From: JANQRA01 sp035550735
Lineage (GTDB): Bacteria > Actinomycetota > Acidimicrobiia > Spongiisociales > ZC4RG35
Assembly: GCA_035550735.1 (NCBI GenBank)
Contig: DASZOM010000006.1
Location: forward strand, 26,987 to 90,986
DNA length: 64,000 nt
Reading direction: 5' to 3'
The notes below the pieces were generated by a model. That model was not told the DNA's origin. It searched no databases and saw only the letters and a list, made by a program, of their open reading frames with translations. The translations under genes and the position numbers were made by a program. This document shows, in pieces, positions 40,331 through 49,744 of this stretch; the first letter of the stretch is position 1; every line of letters begins with the position of its first letter.

Positions 40331-40849
40331 GTGAGCAATCTCGAAGCATTGGTCAGGGACATTCCCGACTTTCCCCAGGAAGGCGTGGTTTTCAAGGACA
40401 TCACGCCGGTCCTCGCCGACGCCGGGGCGTTCAGTGACCTGATCGGTGCGATGTCCGAACCGTTCCGGGACCAGGGCATCACCAAGGTCGCCGGGATCGA
40501 GGCTCGAGGGTTCACACTGGCCACGCCGGTCGCAGACCGGATCGGGGCCGGATTCATCCCATTGCGCAAGCCGGGGAAGCTGCCCTACCAGACGGTCAAG
40601 GCGGAGTACGAGCTCGAGTACGGGCTCGACTCGCTCGAAGTGCACACCGATGCCGTGTTCGAAGGGGAGAAAGTCCTGCTCGTCGATGATGTCATCGCCA
40701 CCGGCGGCACTGCTGCGGCCGCCATCGCCCTGCTCCGGAATGTCGGCGCGGAAGTGGTGGCGTTCTCGGTGTTCATCGAGCTCGTCTTCCTGGGCGGCGC
40801 AGAGAAGATCGATGGCGTCCCGATACATGCCCTTCTCAGATACGACTGA
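40331..40849 (+). CDS. apt: adenine phosphoribosyltransferase
   Basis: It salvages adenine with PRPP to AMP. The 172-residue type I phosphoribosyltransferase has IPDFPQEGVVFKDITP, GIEARGF, the LRKPGKLPY loop and PRPP motif VLLVDDVIATGGT (about 115-127). The start is GTG 40331. The 3' end overlaps the rel gene by 23 nt if that gene starts at ATG 40827. The apt-rel pairing is conserved in actinobacteria. Confidence 0.96.
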   Translation: MSNLEALVRDIPDFPQEGVVFKDITPVLADAGAFSDLIGAMSEPFRDQGITKVAGIEARGFTLATPVADRIGAGFIPLRKPGKLPYQTVKAEYELEYGLDSLEVHTDAVFEGEKVLLVDDVIATGGTAAAAIALLRNVGAEVVAFSVFIELVFLGGAEKIDGVPIHALLRYD

Positions 40850-42989
40850 CACCTTCACGTCGGCGACCCTCGACGACGTGATCGAGGCCTTCGGCGCCCA
40901 TTACCCCGAGGGCGACGTCGACATGTTGCGCCGGGCGCACGAGCTGGCTTCACGGGCCCACGAGGGCCAGGTACGCAAGACAGGCGACCCGTACATCACC
41001 CATCCCACGACGGTTGCCCACATGCTGGCCCAATACGGGCTCGATGCCGAGACCATCGCCGCCGCCCTTCTCCACGACACCGTGGAGGACACCCCGCTGA
41101 CCCTCTCCGAGGTCGAGGCCAAGTTCGGGCGGCAGATCGCACAACTGATCGACGGAGTCACCAAGCTCGATCGGGTCCGGTACTCGAGCCGGGAACAGGC
41201 CCAGGCCGCCAGCATCCGCAAGATGGTCGTGGCCATGGCCAAGGACGTCCGCGTACTCATCATCAAGCTGTTCGACCGGCTCCATAACATGCGCACCGTG
41301 TACGCGCTGCGCGAGGAGAAGCAGATCAGAGTGGCTCGGGAGACCCTCGACGTCTACGCCCCACTGGCGCATCGGCTCGGGGTCCAGGAGATCAAGCACG
41401 AGTTCGAGGATCGCTGCTTCGCCATCCTGTACCCGGGCCCCAACGCAGAGATCATGGCGAAGCTGGCCGAGGCGGCGCCCGAGCGTGAGGCTTTCATCGA
41501 GAAGATGGTCGCCGAGATCGGGGGCATGCTCTCCGACTCCGGGATCGAGGCCGAGGTGACCGGTCGACCCAAGCACCAGTTCTCCATCTACCGCAAGATG
41601 CTGGAGCAGAACCGGCCCTTCGAGGACATCCACGACCTGATCGGCATCCGCATCATCACCCAGAGCACACGCGACTGTTATGCCGCGCTGGGCCTAGTGC
41701 ACAGCCACTGGGTGCCGGTGACCGGACGGTTCAAGGACTATGTGGCGATGCCCAAGATCAACCTCTACCAGTCGTTGCACACCACCGTGATCGGGCCGGA
41801 TGGCAAGCCGCTCGAGGTCCAGATCCGCACCGAGGAGATGCACCGGAGGGCGGAATCGGGCATCGCCGCCCACTGGCGCTACAAGGAAGGCGACATCTCG
41901 GCGGCGGCTCTGATGGACTTCGAGTCGCTGCTCGACGATCCGGACGAGTTCCTCGACAACCTCAAGCTCGATCTCTACCAGGACGAGGTGTTCGTGCTGA
42001 CCCCCGGAGGCGACGTCAAGGAGCTTCCCAAGGGCGCCACGCCGGTCGATTTCGCGTATGCGGTGCACACAGAGGTCGGGCATCGCTGTGTCGGCGCCAA
42101 GGTCAACGGGAGACTCGTCCCCCTCTCCACCAAGCTCGACTCCGGGGACATCGTCGAGATCCTCACCTCCAACGCCGGTGACGCCGGCCCGTCACGTGAC
42201 TGGCAGAAGTATGTCCGCACGGGCAAGGCCCGCACCAAGATCAAGCAGTGGTTCCAGCGGGAGCGTCGCGACACCGCCCTCGTCGTCGGCAAGGAGCAGA
42301 TCCAGGCGTTGTTCAAGCGGGAGGCACCCGATCTGACCAGCGCCGAGCAAGCACAGCATCTCGCCGCCATCGCCGAGGAGCTGGGTCAACGCGATGCCCA
42401 GGCCCTGCAGGTGGCGCTCGCCGAGGGGGTCGTCTCCTTCGACTCCCTGGTGGTGCGTCTCCATCGCCGGCTGGACCCCGGGGGCGGAGACGACCTCTTC
42501 CAGCCCACCCGGAGACGGAGGCCCTCCGGGTCCGCCCATGTAGTCGTCGAGGGTCACGACGACATGCTGGTCCAGCTCGCCCAGTGCTGCTCCCCGGTGC
42601 CCGGCGATCCGATCGTCGGCTATGTCACCGTGGGCAGGGGGGTATCGGTGCACAGGGCAGACTGCACCAACGTCTCCTCGCTCGCCGATCGTCGCGAGCG
42701 CTCCGTCGACGTGAGCTGGCCAAGCGACGTCGCCGGTGCCTTCGTGGTCTGGATCCAGGTTGAGGCGCTCGACCGGGCCCGGCTCCTCCGGGACGTGACC
42801 TCGGTCATCTCCGACACTGGTGCCAACATCACCGCCTCCTCCACCAACACAGGCGAGGACCGGGTGGCGGTGCTCAAGTACGAAGTCGAACTCTCCGACC
42901 CCTCTCAGCTCTCCCGGCTCCTCACCGACATCAGGGGAGTCGACGGCGTGTACACGGCCTTCCGGCTGGCGAACGACCCTTCGGCCTGA
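40827..42989 (+). CDS. rel: bifunctional (p)ppGpp synthetase/hydrolase
   Basis: It makes and degrades (p)ppGpp in the stringent response. The 720-residue RSH protein has an HD hydrolase domain with intact HDTVEDTP (about residues 75-82), a synthetase domain (about 240-350) containing GRFKDYVAMPK (the RXKD signature of bifunctional enzymes) and YQSLHTTV, then a TGS domain (about 390-450), a Cys-rich CC/ZFD segment (AQCCSPVPGD, about 590) and a C-terminal ACT domain (about 645-715). ATG 40827 is preferred; ATG 40812 is also in frame. It is coupled to the downstream MBL gene (TGATG). Confidence 0.96.
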   Translation: MPFSDTTDTFTSATLDDVIEAFGAHYPEGDVDMLRRAHELASRAHEGQVRKTGDPYITHPTTVAHMLAQYGLDAETIAAALLHDTVEDTPLTLSEVEAKFGRQIAQLIDGVTKLDRVRYSSREQAQAASIRKMVVAMAKDVRVLIIKLFDRLHNMRTVYALREEKQIRVARETLDVYAPLAHRLGVQEIKHEFEDRCFAILYPGPNAEIMAKLAEAAPEREAFIEKMVAEIGGMLSDSGIEAEVTGRPKHQFSIYRKMLEQNRPFEDIHDLIGIRIITQSTRDCYAALGLVHSHWVPVTGRFKDYVAMPKINLYQSLHTTVIGPDGKPLEVQIRTEEMHRRAESGIAAHWRYKEGDISAAALMDFESLLDDPDEFLDNLKLDLYQDEVFVLTPGGDVKELPKGATPVDFAYAVHTEVGHRCVGAKVNGRLVPLSTKLDSGDIVEILTSNAGDAGPSRDWQKYVRTGKARTKIKQWFQRERRDTALVVGKEQIQALFKREAPDLTSAEQAQHLAAIAEELGQRDAQALQVALAEGVVSFDSLVVRLHRRLDPGGGDDLFQPTRRRRPSGSAHVVVEGHDDMLVQLAQCCSPVPGDPIVGYVTVGRGVSVHRADCTNVSSLADRRERSVDVSWPSDVAGAFVVWIQVEALDRARLLRDVTSVISDTGANITASSTNTGEDRVAVLKYEVELSDPSQLSRLLTDIRGVDGVYTAFRLANDPSA

Positions 42990-43636
42990 TGCCGAGAATC
43001 GAGCGCATCCCGGCGTGGCTCGCCGAGACGAATTGCTACGTGGTGGCTTCGGACTCCGGGCAGGCGATCCTGGTCGACGCCCCGCCCGACCCCGACCCCA
43101 TCGGCTCACACATCGCCGACCTGGGGCTGGCCGTGGTGGGAATCCTCCTCACCCACGGCCACATCGACCACACCGGGGGAGCCGGCGCCCTCGCCGCCAA
43201 GACGAATGCGGTCACCTACGCCCACCCCGACGACGATTTCCTGACCCTTCATCCCATCGAGCAGCTGAGGTCGATGTGGGGCATGGTCCCGCCCGGCTCG
43301 TACGACGTGCCCGAGGTCATCGAGCATCTCGGGGACGGACAGGTCCTGCGGATGGCCGATCTCGAGCTGGAGGTCCGGCACACACCGGGTCACACGCCTG
43401 GCCACTGTTGCTTCTACTGGGCGACCGAAGGCGTGCTGTTCAGCGGTGACCAGCTCTTCGCAGGTTCGATCGGGCGGACCGACCTGCCAGGGGGCTCCCA
43501 CCGCCAGCTCGTCGACTCGATGCGAGATCGGGTGATGACCCTCGAAGACGAGGTGGCTGTCCTCCCCGGTCACGGCCCGGAGACAACGATCGGCCGGGAA
43601 CGCAAGACCAACCCGTTCCGGGATCAGTGGCTGTGA
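42989..43636 (+). CDS. metallo-beta-lactamase fold hydrolase (glyoxalase II-like)
   Basis: This 215-residue MBL-fold protein has THGHIDHTGG (HxHxDH metal motif, about residues 55-60), HTPGHTPGH (third metal His), SGDQLFAGSIGRTDLPGG and a final LPGHGPETT. It is of the glyoxalase-II/YcbL type, likely hydrolysing a thioester such as S-lactoylthiol; the thiol in actinobacteria need not be glutathione. The ATG overlaps the rel stop (TGATG). Confidence 0.9.
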   Translation: MPRIERIPAWLAETNCYVVASDSGQAILVDAPPDPDPIGSHIADLGLAVVGILLTHGHIDHTGGAGALAAKTNAVTYAHPDDDFLTLHPIEQLRSMWGMVPPGSYDVPEVIEHLGDGQVLRMADLELEVRHTPGHTPGHCCFYWATEGVLFSGDQLFAGSIGRTDLPGGSHRQLVDSMRDRVMTLEDEVAVLPGHGPETTIGRERKTNPFRDQWL

Positions 43637-43702
43637 CCTGCGCCCGCGTCTGCGGTTGAACCGACCGGAAGTGGGTAAGAGCCATGAGGCGAAAGGAGCC
43701 AC

Positions 43703-44080
43703 ATGTTTGCCAATACCCAAGCCTTCAGCGGCTTCGCCGTCCCCGACCTGCAGGAAGCGGAGAGGTTCTACGGGGACACCCTCGGCATCGACGTAACGAG
43801 GGGGGAGATGGGCGACCTGACCTTGAAGCTGGCCGGGGGCAGGGACACGTTCATCTACGAGAAGCCGGACTTCGTTCCCGCCACCTACACGATCCTCAAC
43901 TTCGTCGTCGATGACGTCGACGAGGCGGTGGTCGACCTCACGGACAAGGGCATCCAGTTCGAGCAATACGACGAGTTCGACCAGGATGAGAAGGGTGTCG
44001 CCCGCGGCAACGAAGGCCCCGCCATCGCCTGGTTCAAGGATCCGGCGGGAAACATCCTCTCCGTTCTCGAAGCCTCCTAG
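43703..44080 (+). CDS. VOC-family (glyoxalase/bleomycin-resistance fold) protein
   Basis: This 125-residue VOC-superfamily protein has one beta-alpha-beta-beta-beta module beginning AFSGFAVPDLQEAERFYGDTLGI (N-terminal strand plus helix) and a second ending AIAWFKDPAGNILSVLEAS, where Asp-Pro-x-Gly-Asn is the family signature and Glu a probable metal ligand. The substrate is unknown. The ATG has AAAGGAG seven bases upstream. It stands alone between the MBL gene and hisS. Confidence 0.9.
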   Translation: MFANTQAFSGFAVPDLQEAERFYGDTLGIDVTRGEMGDLTLKLAGGRDTFIYEKPDFVPATYTILNFVVDDVDEAVVDLTDKGIQFEQYDEFDQDEKGVARGNEGPAIAWFKDPAGNILSVLEAS

Positions 44081-44157
44081 CTCGAGAAATCATCCCACGG
44101 CGACGGATCCCGCCGTTGGCGGGTGATCTTCTGCTGCGCCGGTAACCTGCCTCGGGC

Positions 44158-45363
44158 ATGAGCTTCCGGCCTCCCAAAGGCACCGACGACGTGATCGCGC
44201 CCGTCTCGCAGACATGGCGCGAGGTGTTGCGCGCCTGGGAGGACTGGTCGGAGCGATACGGCTATCCGCTGGTGGGCACACCCGTGTTCGAGTCCACCGA
44301 GCTGTTCGAGCGTGGCGTCGGCGACACGTCCGAGGTGGTCAGCAAGCAGATGTACACCTTCAACGACAAGGGTGGGCGATCGGTGACACTCCGCCCGGAG
44401 GGAACGGCCGGCGTAGTGCGCGCCTACCTCGACTCCGGCCAGACCGGTGTGTGGAAAGGGGCGTATTCCGGCCCTTTCTTCCGCTACGAGCGACCCCAGG
44501 CAGGGCGACGCCGTCAGTTCTGGCAGGTGGGAGTGGAGTATTTGGACACCGCCAGCCCCCTGGCCGATGTCGAGGTGATCGAGCTCGGTCATCGCTTCAT
44601 CACGGCGGTGGGACTAGGCGGTCTCCAGCTGGTGATCAATTCGATCGGCGACCAGGAGTGCCGGCCCGGCTACGTGGAGAGCCTTCGTGACTATCTCCGC
44701 GGGAAGAAGGACCAGCTCGGCAAGGACTCGATCGATCTGATCGAGCGCAACCCGGTTCGTGTCCTCGACTCCAAGGTGGATCGGGACAAGCTGGGGGACG
44801 CCCCGAGGACACTCGATCACCTGTGTTCTGCCTGCTCGGACCACTACAAGGCAGTGAAGTCCGGGCTCGATGCATTGGGGATCCCCTACACCGAGGACCC
44901 GACGTTGGTGCGCGGGCTCGACTACTACACCAGAACTGCGTTCGAGTACATCGCCACCGGGCTCGACGCCGCCCAGAACGCGGTGGGGGGCGGGGGCCGA
45001 TACGACGGCCTGGCCGAGGCCATCGGTGGCCGGGCGGTGCCCGCCGTCGGCTTCGCGCTCGGCATCGACCGGATCGTCCTCGCCCTCGGCCAGCCCGAAC
45101 CCGGGTATCTCGACGCCTACATCGTGTCCGAGACCGGGCCGGAAGATGCCCTCACCCTGGCTTCCCGTCTCCGCGCCGGGGGGGTTCGGGTCGACTTCGA
45201 CGTGGAGGGGAGGGCGGTCAAATCCCAGTTCCGCACCGCCCGGCGTCTCGGCGCGCCCGTGGTCCTGGTTTGGAAGGGGCAGGGCCGCCCGGTCGACGTC
45301 CAGACCGATGACGGGCGGGTCGAGCTCGAGATCGATGCCGTGCCCGGGTGGTTCCAGAGATGA
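44158..45363 (+). CDS. hisS: histidyl-tRNA synthetase
   Basis: It charges tRNA-His. The 401-residue class II synthetase shows FRPPKGTDDV, motif 2 LRPEGTAGVVRAY...YERPQAGRRRQFWQ, histidine-specific LVRGLDYYTRTAFE (about 258-271) and GGGGRYDGL, motif 3 AVGFALGIDRIVLAL, and a C-terminal anticodon-binding domain. The ATG has TAACCT nine bases upstream and no Shine-Dalgarno. The stop overlaps aspS. The hisS-aspS pair is a common actinobacterial arrangement. Confidence 0.97.
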   Translation: MSFRPPKGTDDVIAPVSQTWREVLRAWEDWSERYGYPLVGTPVFESTELFERGVGDTSEVVSKQMYTFNDKGGRSVTLRPEGTAGVVRAYLDSGQTGVWKGAYSGPFFRYERPQAGRRRQFWQVGVEYLDTASPLADVEVIELGHRFITAVGLGGLQLVINSIGDQECRPGYVESLRDYLRGKKDQLGKDSIDLIERNPVRVLDSKVDRDKLGDAPRTLDHLCSACSDHYKAVKSGLDALGIPYTEDPTLVRGLDYYTRTAFEYIATGLDAAQNAVGGGGRYDGLAEAIGGRAVPAVGFALGIDRIVLALGQPEPGYLDAYIVSETGPEDALTLASRLRAGGVRVDFDVEGRAVKSQFRTARRLGAPVVLVWKGQGRPVDVQTDDGRVELEIDAVPGWFQR

Positions 45364-47129
45364 TGCGGACACATGGTGCGGGCACATTGCGGGCGGGCGA
45401 CGTCGATTCCGAGGTGAGGATCGCCGGCTGGGTGCAACGTCGTCGCGACCACGGTGGGATCGCCTTTCTGGACGTCCGCGACGCCACCGGTCTGGTCCAG
45501 GTGGTGGCCGACCCCACGGAGCACGCGGCCGTGGCCGAGCTGAAGATGGAGTATTGCGTCCAGGTGAGCGGCACCGTGAGACGCCGTCCCGAGGGTACGG
45601 AGAATCCCGATCTGGACACCGGCGAGGTCGAGATCGGGGCCGACGACGTCGTCGTGCTCGCCCCTGCGAAGACCCTTCCCTTCATGATCGACGACCGGGT
45701 CGACGTCGACGAGCGGGTCCGTCTCGAGCACCGCTACCTCGATCTCCGGCGCCCCCGCATGGCCGCCAATCTGCGGGCGCGGTCCAGAGCGACGGCAGCG
45801 ATCAGAAGGACGCTGGACGAGAACGGCTTTCTCGAGGTGGAGACGCCGACCCTGATCAACTCCACCCCGGAAGGTGCCCGGGACATGCTTGTCCCGTCCC
45901 GTCTCCGCCCCGGGGAGTTCTACGCGCTACCCCAGTCACCGCAGCTCTTCAAGCAACTGCTGATGATCTCCGGCGTCGAGCGCTATTTCCAGATCGCCCG
46001 CTGTTATCGGGACGAGGACTTCAGGGCCGATCGTCAGCTCGAGTTCACCCAACTCGACCTCGAGGGAGCTTTCTGGGGCAGGGACGAGGTGCTGGCCACG
46101 ATCGAGCAGGTGTTGGCCGCGGTGGTGCGTGACCTACGGGGCCTCGAAGTCAACCTGCCCTTCCCCAGGCTCAGCTGGGTCGAGGTGATGAACCGGTATG
46201 GGGTGGACAAGCCGGACATTCGATTCGGCATGGAGATCGTCGACCTCACCGATCACCTGCTCGACACCGGGTTCGGCGTCTTCAGGACCGCCATCGAAGA
46301 GGCGGGCACCGTTCGCGGCATCAACGCCGGCGCCATCGAGTGGTCGCGCTCCCGTGCCGACGAGCTCACCGAGCGCGCCCGAGGGCTGGGGGCCAAGGGC
46401 CTGGTCTGGATGGTGGTCGAGGCCGACGGGTCGTTGCGCTCGCCGGTCCTCAAGTATCTCGAAGAAGGGGAGCAGGCGTCCATCACCCGGGCCCTCGGAG
46501 CGTCGCCTGGAGATGTCCTCCTGATCGGCGCGGGGCGATGGCGAACCACCGTGGAAGTGTTGGGCGCGCTCCGCAACGACCTCGGCCGCCCCGATGGCCA
46601 CGACGAGCTCGCCTTCCTCTGGGTCGTGGATTTCCCCCTCTTCGAGGAGGCCGACGACGGCTCGCTCACCTTCTCCCATCATCCCTTCACCTCACCTGTC
46701 TCCATCGACGAGATGCGTGGCAACCCCGTGGGTGCGGTATCCAATGCGTACGACGTCGTGCTCAACGGGATCGAGTTGGGCTCGGGATCGATCAGGATCC
46801 ACGATCCCGAGGTGCAACGTCAGGTCTTCGAAATCCTCGGCATCGACCGGGAGACGGCGCAACGCAGGTTCGGGTGGTTCCTCGAGGCGCTGGAGTACGG
46901 CACACCACCACATGGGGGCTTTGCCTTCGGAATCGACCGCCTCGTCATGGTGCTGCAGAACGAGACGTCGATTCGTGAGGTGATCCCCTTCCCCAAGACC
47001 CAGACGGGCACCGACCCCATGACGGGTGCGCCGACCTGGGTGGAGGACAGCCAACTGTCCGAGCTCGGCATCGGCCTGACTGCTCAGACCCGGGCTCGTC
47101 AGGAACAGGCGACGGAGGCGGCAGAGTGA
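45360..47129 (+). CDS. aspS: aspartyl-tRNA synthetase, probably non-discriminating (Asp/Asn)
   Basis: The 589-residue bacterial-type AspRS has an N-terminal OB anticodon domain (1-110), motif 2 CYRDEDFRADRQLEFTQLD, a bacterial insertion domain (about 290-420) and motif 3 FAFGIDRLVMVL. In the OB domain the specificity loop reads RRRDHGG (His) and the second site reads PEGTENP. These resemble non-discriminating AspRSs that also load Asp onto tRNA-Asn for amidation by GatCAB. ATG 45360 overlaps the hisS stop (ATGA); 45363 and GTG 45348 are alternatives. alaS is coupled downstream (GTGA). Confidence 0.95.
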   Translation: MMRTHGAGTLRAGDVDSEVRIAGWVQRRRDHGGIAFLDVRDATGLVQVVADPTEHAAVAELKMEYCVQVSGTVRRRPEGTENPDLDTGEVEIGADDVVVLAPAKTLPFMIDDRVDVDERVRLEHRYLDLRRPRMAANLRARSRATAAIRRTLDENGFLEVETPTLINSTPEGARDMLVPSRLRPGEFYALPQSPQLFKQLLMISGVERYFQIARCYRDEDFRADRQLEFTQLDLEGAFWGRDEVLATIEQVLAAVVRDLRGLEVNLPFPRLSWVEVMNRYGVDKPDIRFGMEIVDLTDHLLDTGFGVFRTAIEEAGTVRGINAGAIEWSRSRADELTERARGLGAKGLVWMVVEADGSLRSPVLKYLEEGEQASITRALGASPGDVLLIGAGRWRTTVEVLGALRNDLGRPDGHDELAFLWVVDFPLFEEADDGSLTFSHHPFTSPVSIDEMRGNPVGAVSNAYDVVLNGIELGSGSIRIHDPEVQRQVFEILGIDRETAQRRFGWFLEALEYGTPPHGGFAFGIDRLVMVLQNETSIREVIPFPKTQTGTDPMTGAPTWVEDSQLSELGIGLTAQTRARQEQATEAAE

Positions 47130-49744
47130 GAAGCAGCGAGATCCGCCAGGCCTTCGTCGACTTCTTCGTGGAACGCGAGCACGTGTTCCGACCCTCGGCA
47201 TCGTTGATCCCGGTCGACCCCACCCTGCTGATCACCAACGCCGGCATGGTGCCGTTCAAACCGTATTTCCTCGGGGAGGAGGAGCCACCCTGGCCACGTG
47301 CGGTGTCGGTGCAGAAATGCGTGCGCACCATCGACATCGACATCATCGGCACCACCCAGCGCCACCTCTCCTTCTTCGAGATGCTGGGCAACTTCAGCTT
47401 CGGGGACTACTTCAAAGAGAAGGCGATCCCCTGGGGCTATGAGTTCGTCACCGAGATGCTCGGTCTCGACCCCGACCGTCTCTGGTTCACGGTCTACAAG
47501 ACCGACGACGAGGCCGCCGACATCTGGATCGACACGGTGGGGGTCCCCGCGGAGCGGGTGCAGCGTGGCGATCGGGACAACTTCTGGCAGATGGGGATCC
47601 CCGGGCCATGCGGGCCCTGCTCGGAGATCTTCTACGACAAGGGCGATGCGTACGGGGAGCCTGGTGGCCCGATCGGAGGAGGCGAGGACCGTTACGTGGA
47701 GATCTGGAACCTGGTGTTCATGCAGAACATCCAGGACGAGCCGTATCACGTGGTGGGAGACCTCCCCGCGAAGAACATCGACACGGGAATGGGGCTGGAC
47801 CGGATCGCCGCAGTGCTCCAGGGTGTCGACTCGGTGTTCGACATCGACACCACGAGGGAGGTGTTGCGCACCGCGGAGAGGCACACCCGTCTCGAGTACG
47901 GCGCCTCGGAGCGCTCCGACGTCTCGCTTCGGATCCTCGCCGACCACGGTCGCACCGTCACCTTCCTGATCGGTGACGGGGTGATCCCCTCGAACGACGG
48001 TCGTGGCTATGTGCTGCGCCGGGTCCTGCGTCGCGCGGTGCGACACGGATGGCAGTACGGAGGCGAGGGTCTCCTCGTACCCCGGCTGGTGGAGTCCACA
48101 ATCGAGCTGATGGGGGACGCCTATCCCGACCTCGTCTCCAAGCGCGACTTCATCCTCGACGTGGTCACCAGGGAGGAGGAGAAGTTCCGCCGCACCCTCG
48201 AGTCGGGACATCAGTTGCTCGACACCGAGCTCGAGGAGCGCCAGTTCCTCACCGGGACGGCCGCCTTCAAGCTCCATGACACCTTCGGCTTCCCCATCGA
48301 CCTGACCAGAGAGATCGCTGCCGAACGGGGCGTCGAGATCGACCTCGCCGGATTCGAGACGGAGATGGAGGAGCAGCGTCGACGGGCCCGGGCCGCCTGG
48401 AAGGGGGCGGATGCCGCCGAGGCGGCCGAGGTCTACCGCACCATCATCGACCGGTTCGGGCTCTCCGATTTCGTGGGCTACGACTACGAGGCCTCCGACG
48501 GCGTCATCCTCTCCATGATCCGTGAGGGGGAGCAGGTCACAGAGGCCGAAGCCGGCCAGACCATCGAGATCTTCATGGACAAGACGCCGTTCTACGGCGA
48601 GTCGGGCGGCCAGGTGGGCGACACCGGCCTCATCCAGTCCGACACCGGCGAGGCGGTGGTGCTCGACACCCAGCATGTGATCCAGGGGCTCCATGGCCAC
48701 CGAGCCAGGGTCACCAAGGGCCTCCTCCGCACCAATCAGCCGGTGCGCTCCGCGATCGACAGCCCGCGCCGGGAAGGGGTCCGGAAGAGTCACACCGGCA
48801 CCCATGTCCTCCATTGGGCGATTCGGGACGTCCTCGGGAGTCATGCCGCGCAGGCGGGCTCCCTGGTCGACGACGGGAGGGTCCGTTTCGACTTCTCCCA
48901 CTTCTCTGCCCTCGCCTCCGAGGAGCTCTCCGAGATCGAGTCCGAGATCAACGAGAGATTGGTGGCGAACCACCGGGTCACCACCACCGTCACCAGCCAG
49001 GAGGAGGCCAAGGCGATGGGCGCCCTCGCCTTCTTCGGTGACAAGTACGGCGAGGTGGTGCGGGTGGTCAGGGTCGGGAACTTCTCCACCGAGTTCTGCG
49101 GTGGCACCCACACCACCACGGCGGGCCAGGTCGGCCCGCTGACCATCCTCTCCGAGTCGTCGATCGGATCGAACCTGCGCAGGATCGAGGCACTGACCGG
49201 TATGGCGGCGTATGCCCACCTGGTCGAGGTCAGGAATGCGCTTGCCCGCACCGGAGCATTGCTGAGGACTGCGCCATCCGATGTCCCGGCGCGCGTGGAG
49301 CAGTTGCTGCAGCGGATCGAAGGTCTCGAGGACCAGGTCAGGACGATCGCAGGTCAGCGAATGGGATCCCTGGCAGAGGAGCTCGCCGGGGAGGCTGCGC
49401 GAGTAGGAGAGACGGCACTGGTCGTGGCCGACGCAGGAGAGCTCGGGGGCAACGAGATCCGACAGGTCGCCCTTGGGATCCGGGATCGGCTCGGCCCTGC
49501 CTCGCTGACGGTTATCGGGGCTCGCGACGGCGACAAGGGTGCCCTGGTCGCGGTCGCCGGGAAGGCACTCGTCGAAAAGGGAGTGTCGGCCGGCGAGCTG
49601 CTCGTCGGGCCCGCCCGAGAGCTGGCTGGCGGGGGATCCCGCGACCCGGAGCTGGCCCAGGCCGGAGGTCCCAACGGGTCAGGTCTGCACAGGGCACTCG
49701 AACTGGCCCGGACGGAGGCGGAACGGTTGCTGGGAGAGCTGTGA
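47126..49744 (+). CDS. alaS: alanyl-tRNA synthetase
   Basis: It charges tRNA-Ala and edits mischarged Ser/Gly. The 872-residue protein has a class II catalytic domain (1-240) starting SSEIRQAFVDFF and including motif-2 KCVRTIDID. An editing domain contains HTGTHVLHWAIRDVLG (HxxxH with Gly for the usual Ala) and FCGGTHTT (Cys and His zinc ligands, about 655). A C-terminal oligomerisation/DHHA1 region (about 740-870) ends the protein. The GTG start overlaps aspS and the stop overlaps ruvX. A very long antisense frame opposite this gene is a shadow. Confidence 0.97.
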   Translation: MRSSEIRQAFVDFFVEREHVFRPSASLIPVDPTLLITNAGMVPFKPYFLGEEEPPWPRAVSVQKCVRTIDIDIIGTTQRHLSFFEMLGNFSFGDYFKEKAIPWGYEFVTEMLGLDPDRLWFTVYKTDDEAADIWIDTVGVPAERVQRGDRDNFWQMGIPGPCGPCSEIFYDKGDAYGEPGGPIGGGEDRYVEIWNLVFMQNIQDEPYHVVGDLPAKNIDTGMGLDRIAAVLQGVDSVFDIDTTREVLRTAERHTRLEYGASERSDVSLRILADHGRTVTFLIGDGVIPSNDGRGYVLRRVLRRAVRHGWQYGGEGLLVPRLVESTIELMGDAYPDLVSKRDFILDVVTREEEKFRRTLESGHQLLDTELEERQFLTGTAAFKLHDTFGFPIDLTREIAAERGVEIDLAGFETEMEEQRRRARAAWKGADAAEAAEVYRTIIDRFGLSDFVGYDYEASDGVILSMIREGEQVTEAEAGQTIEIFMDKTPFYGESGGQVGDTGLIQSDTGEAVVLDTQHVIQGLHGHRARVTKGLLRTNQPVRSAIDSPRREGVRKSHTGTHVLHWAIRDVLGSHAAQAGSLVDDGRVRFDFSHFSALASEELSEIESEINERLVANHRVTTTVTSQEEAKAMGALAFFGDKYGEVVRVVRVGNFSTEFCGGTHTTTAGQVGPLTILSESSIGSNLRRIEALTGMAAYAHLVEVRNALARTGALLRTAPSDVPARVEQLLQRIEGLEDQVRTIAGQRMGSLAEELAGEAARVGETALVVADAGELGGNEIRQVALGIRDRLGPASLTVIGARDGDKGALVAVAGKALVEKGVSAGELLVGPARELAGGGSRDPELAQAGGPNGSGLHRALELARTEAERLLGEL

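Noticed and set aside
47099..49219. 706-codon open frame antisense to alaS
   Set aside because: It is a by-product of high GC content: it reads opposite a complete, motif-perfect alaS, its translation is low-complexity and without domains, and similar antisense frames lie opposite most genes here.
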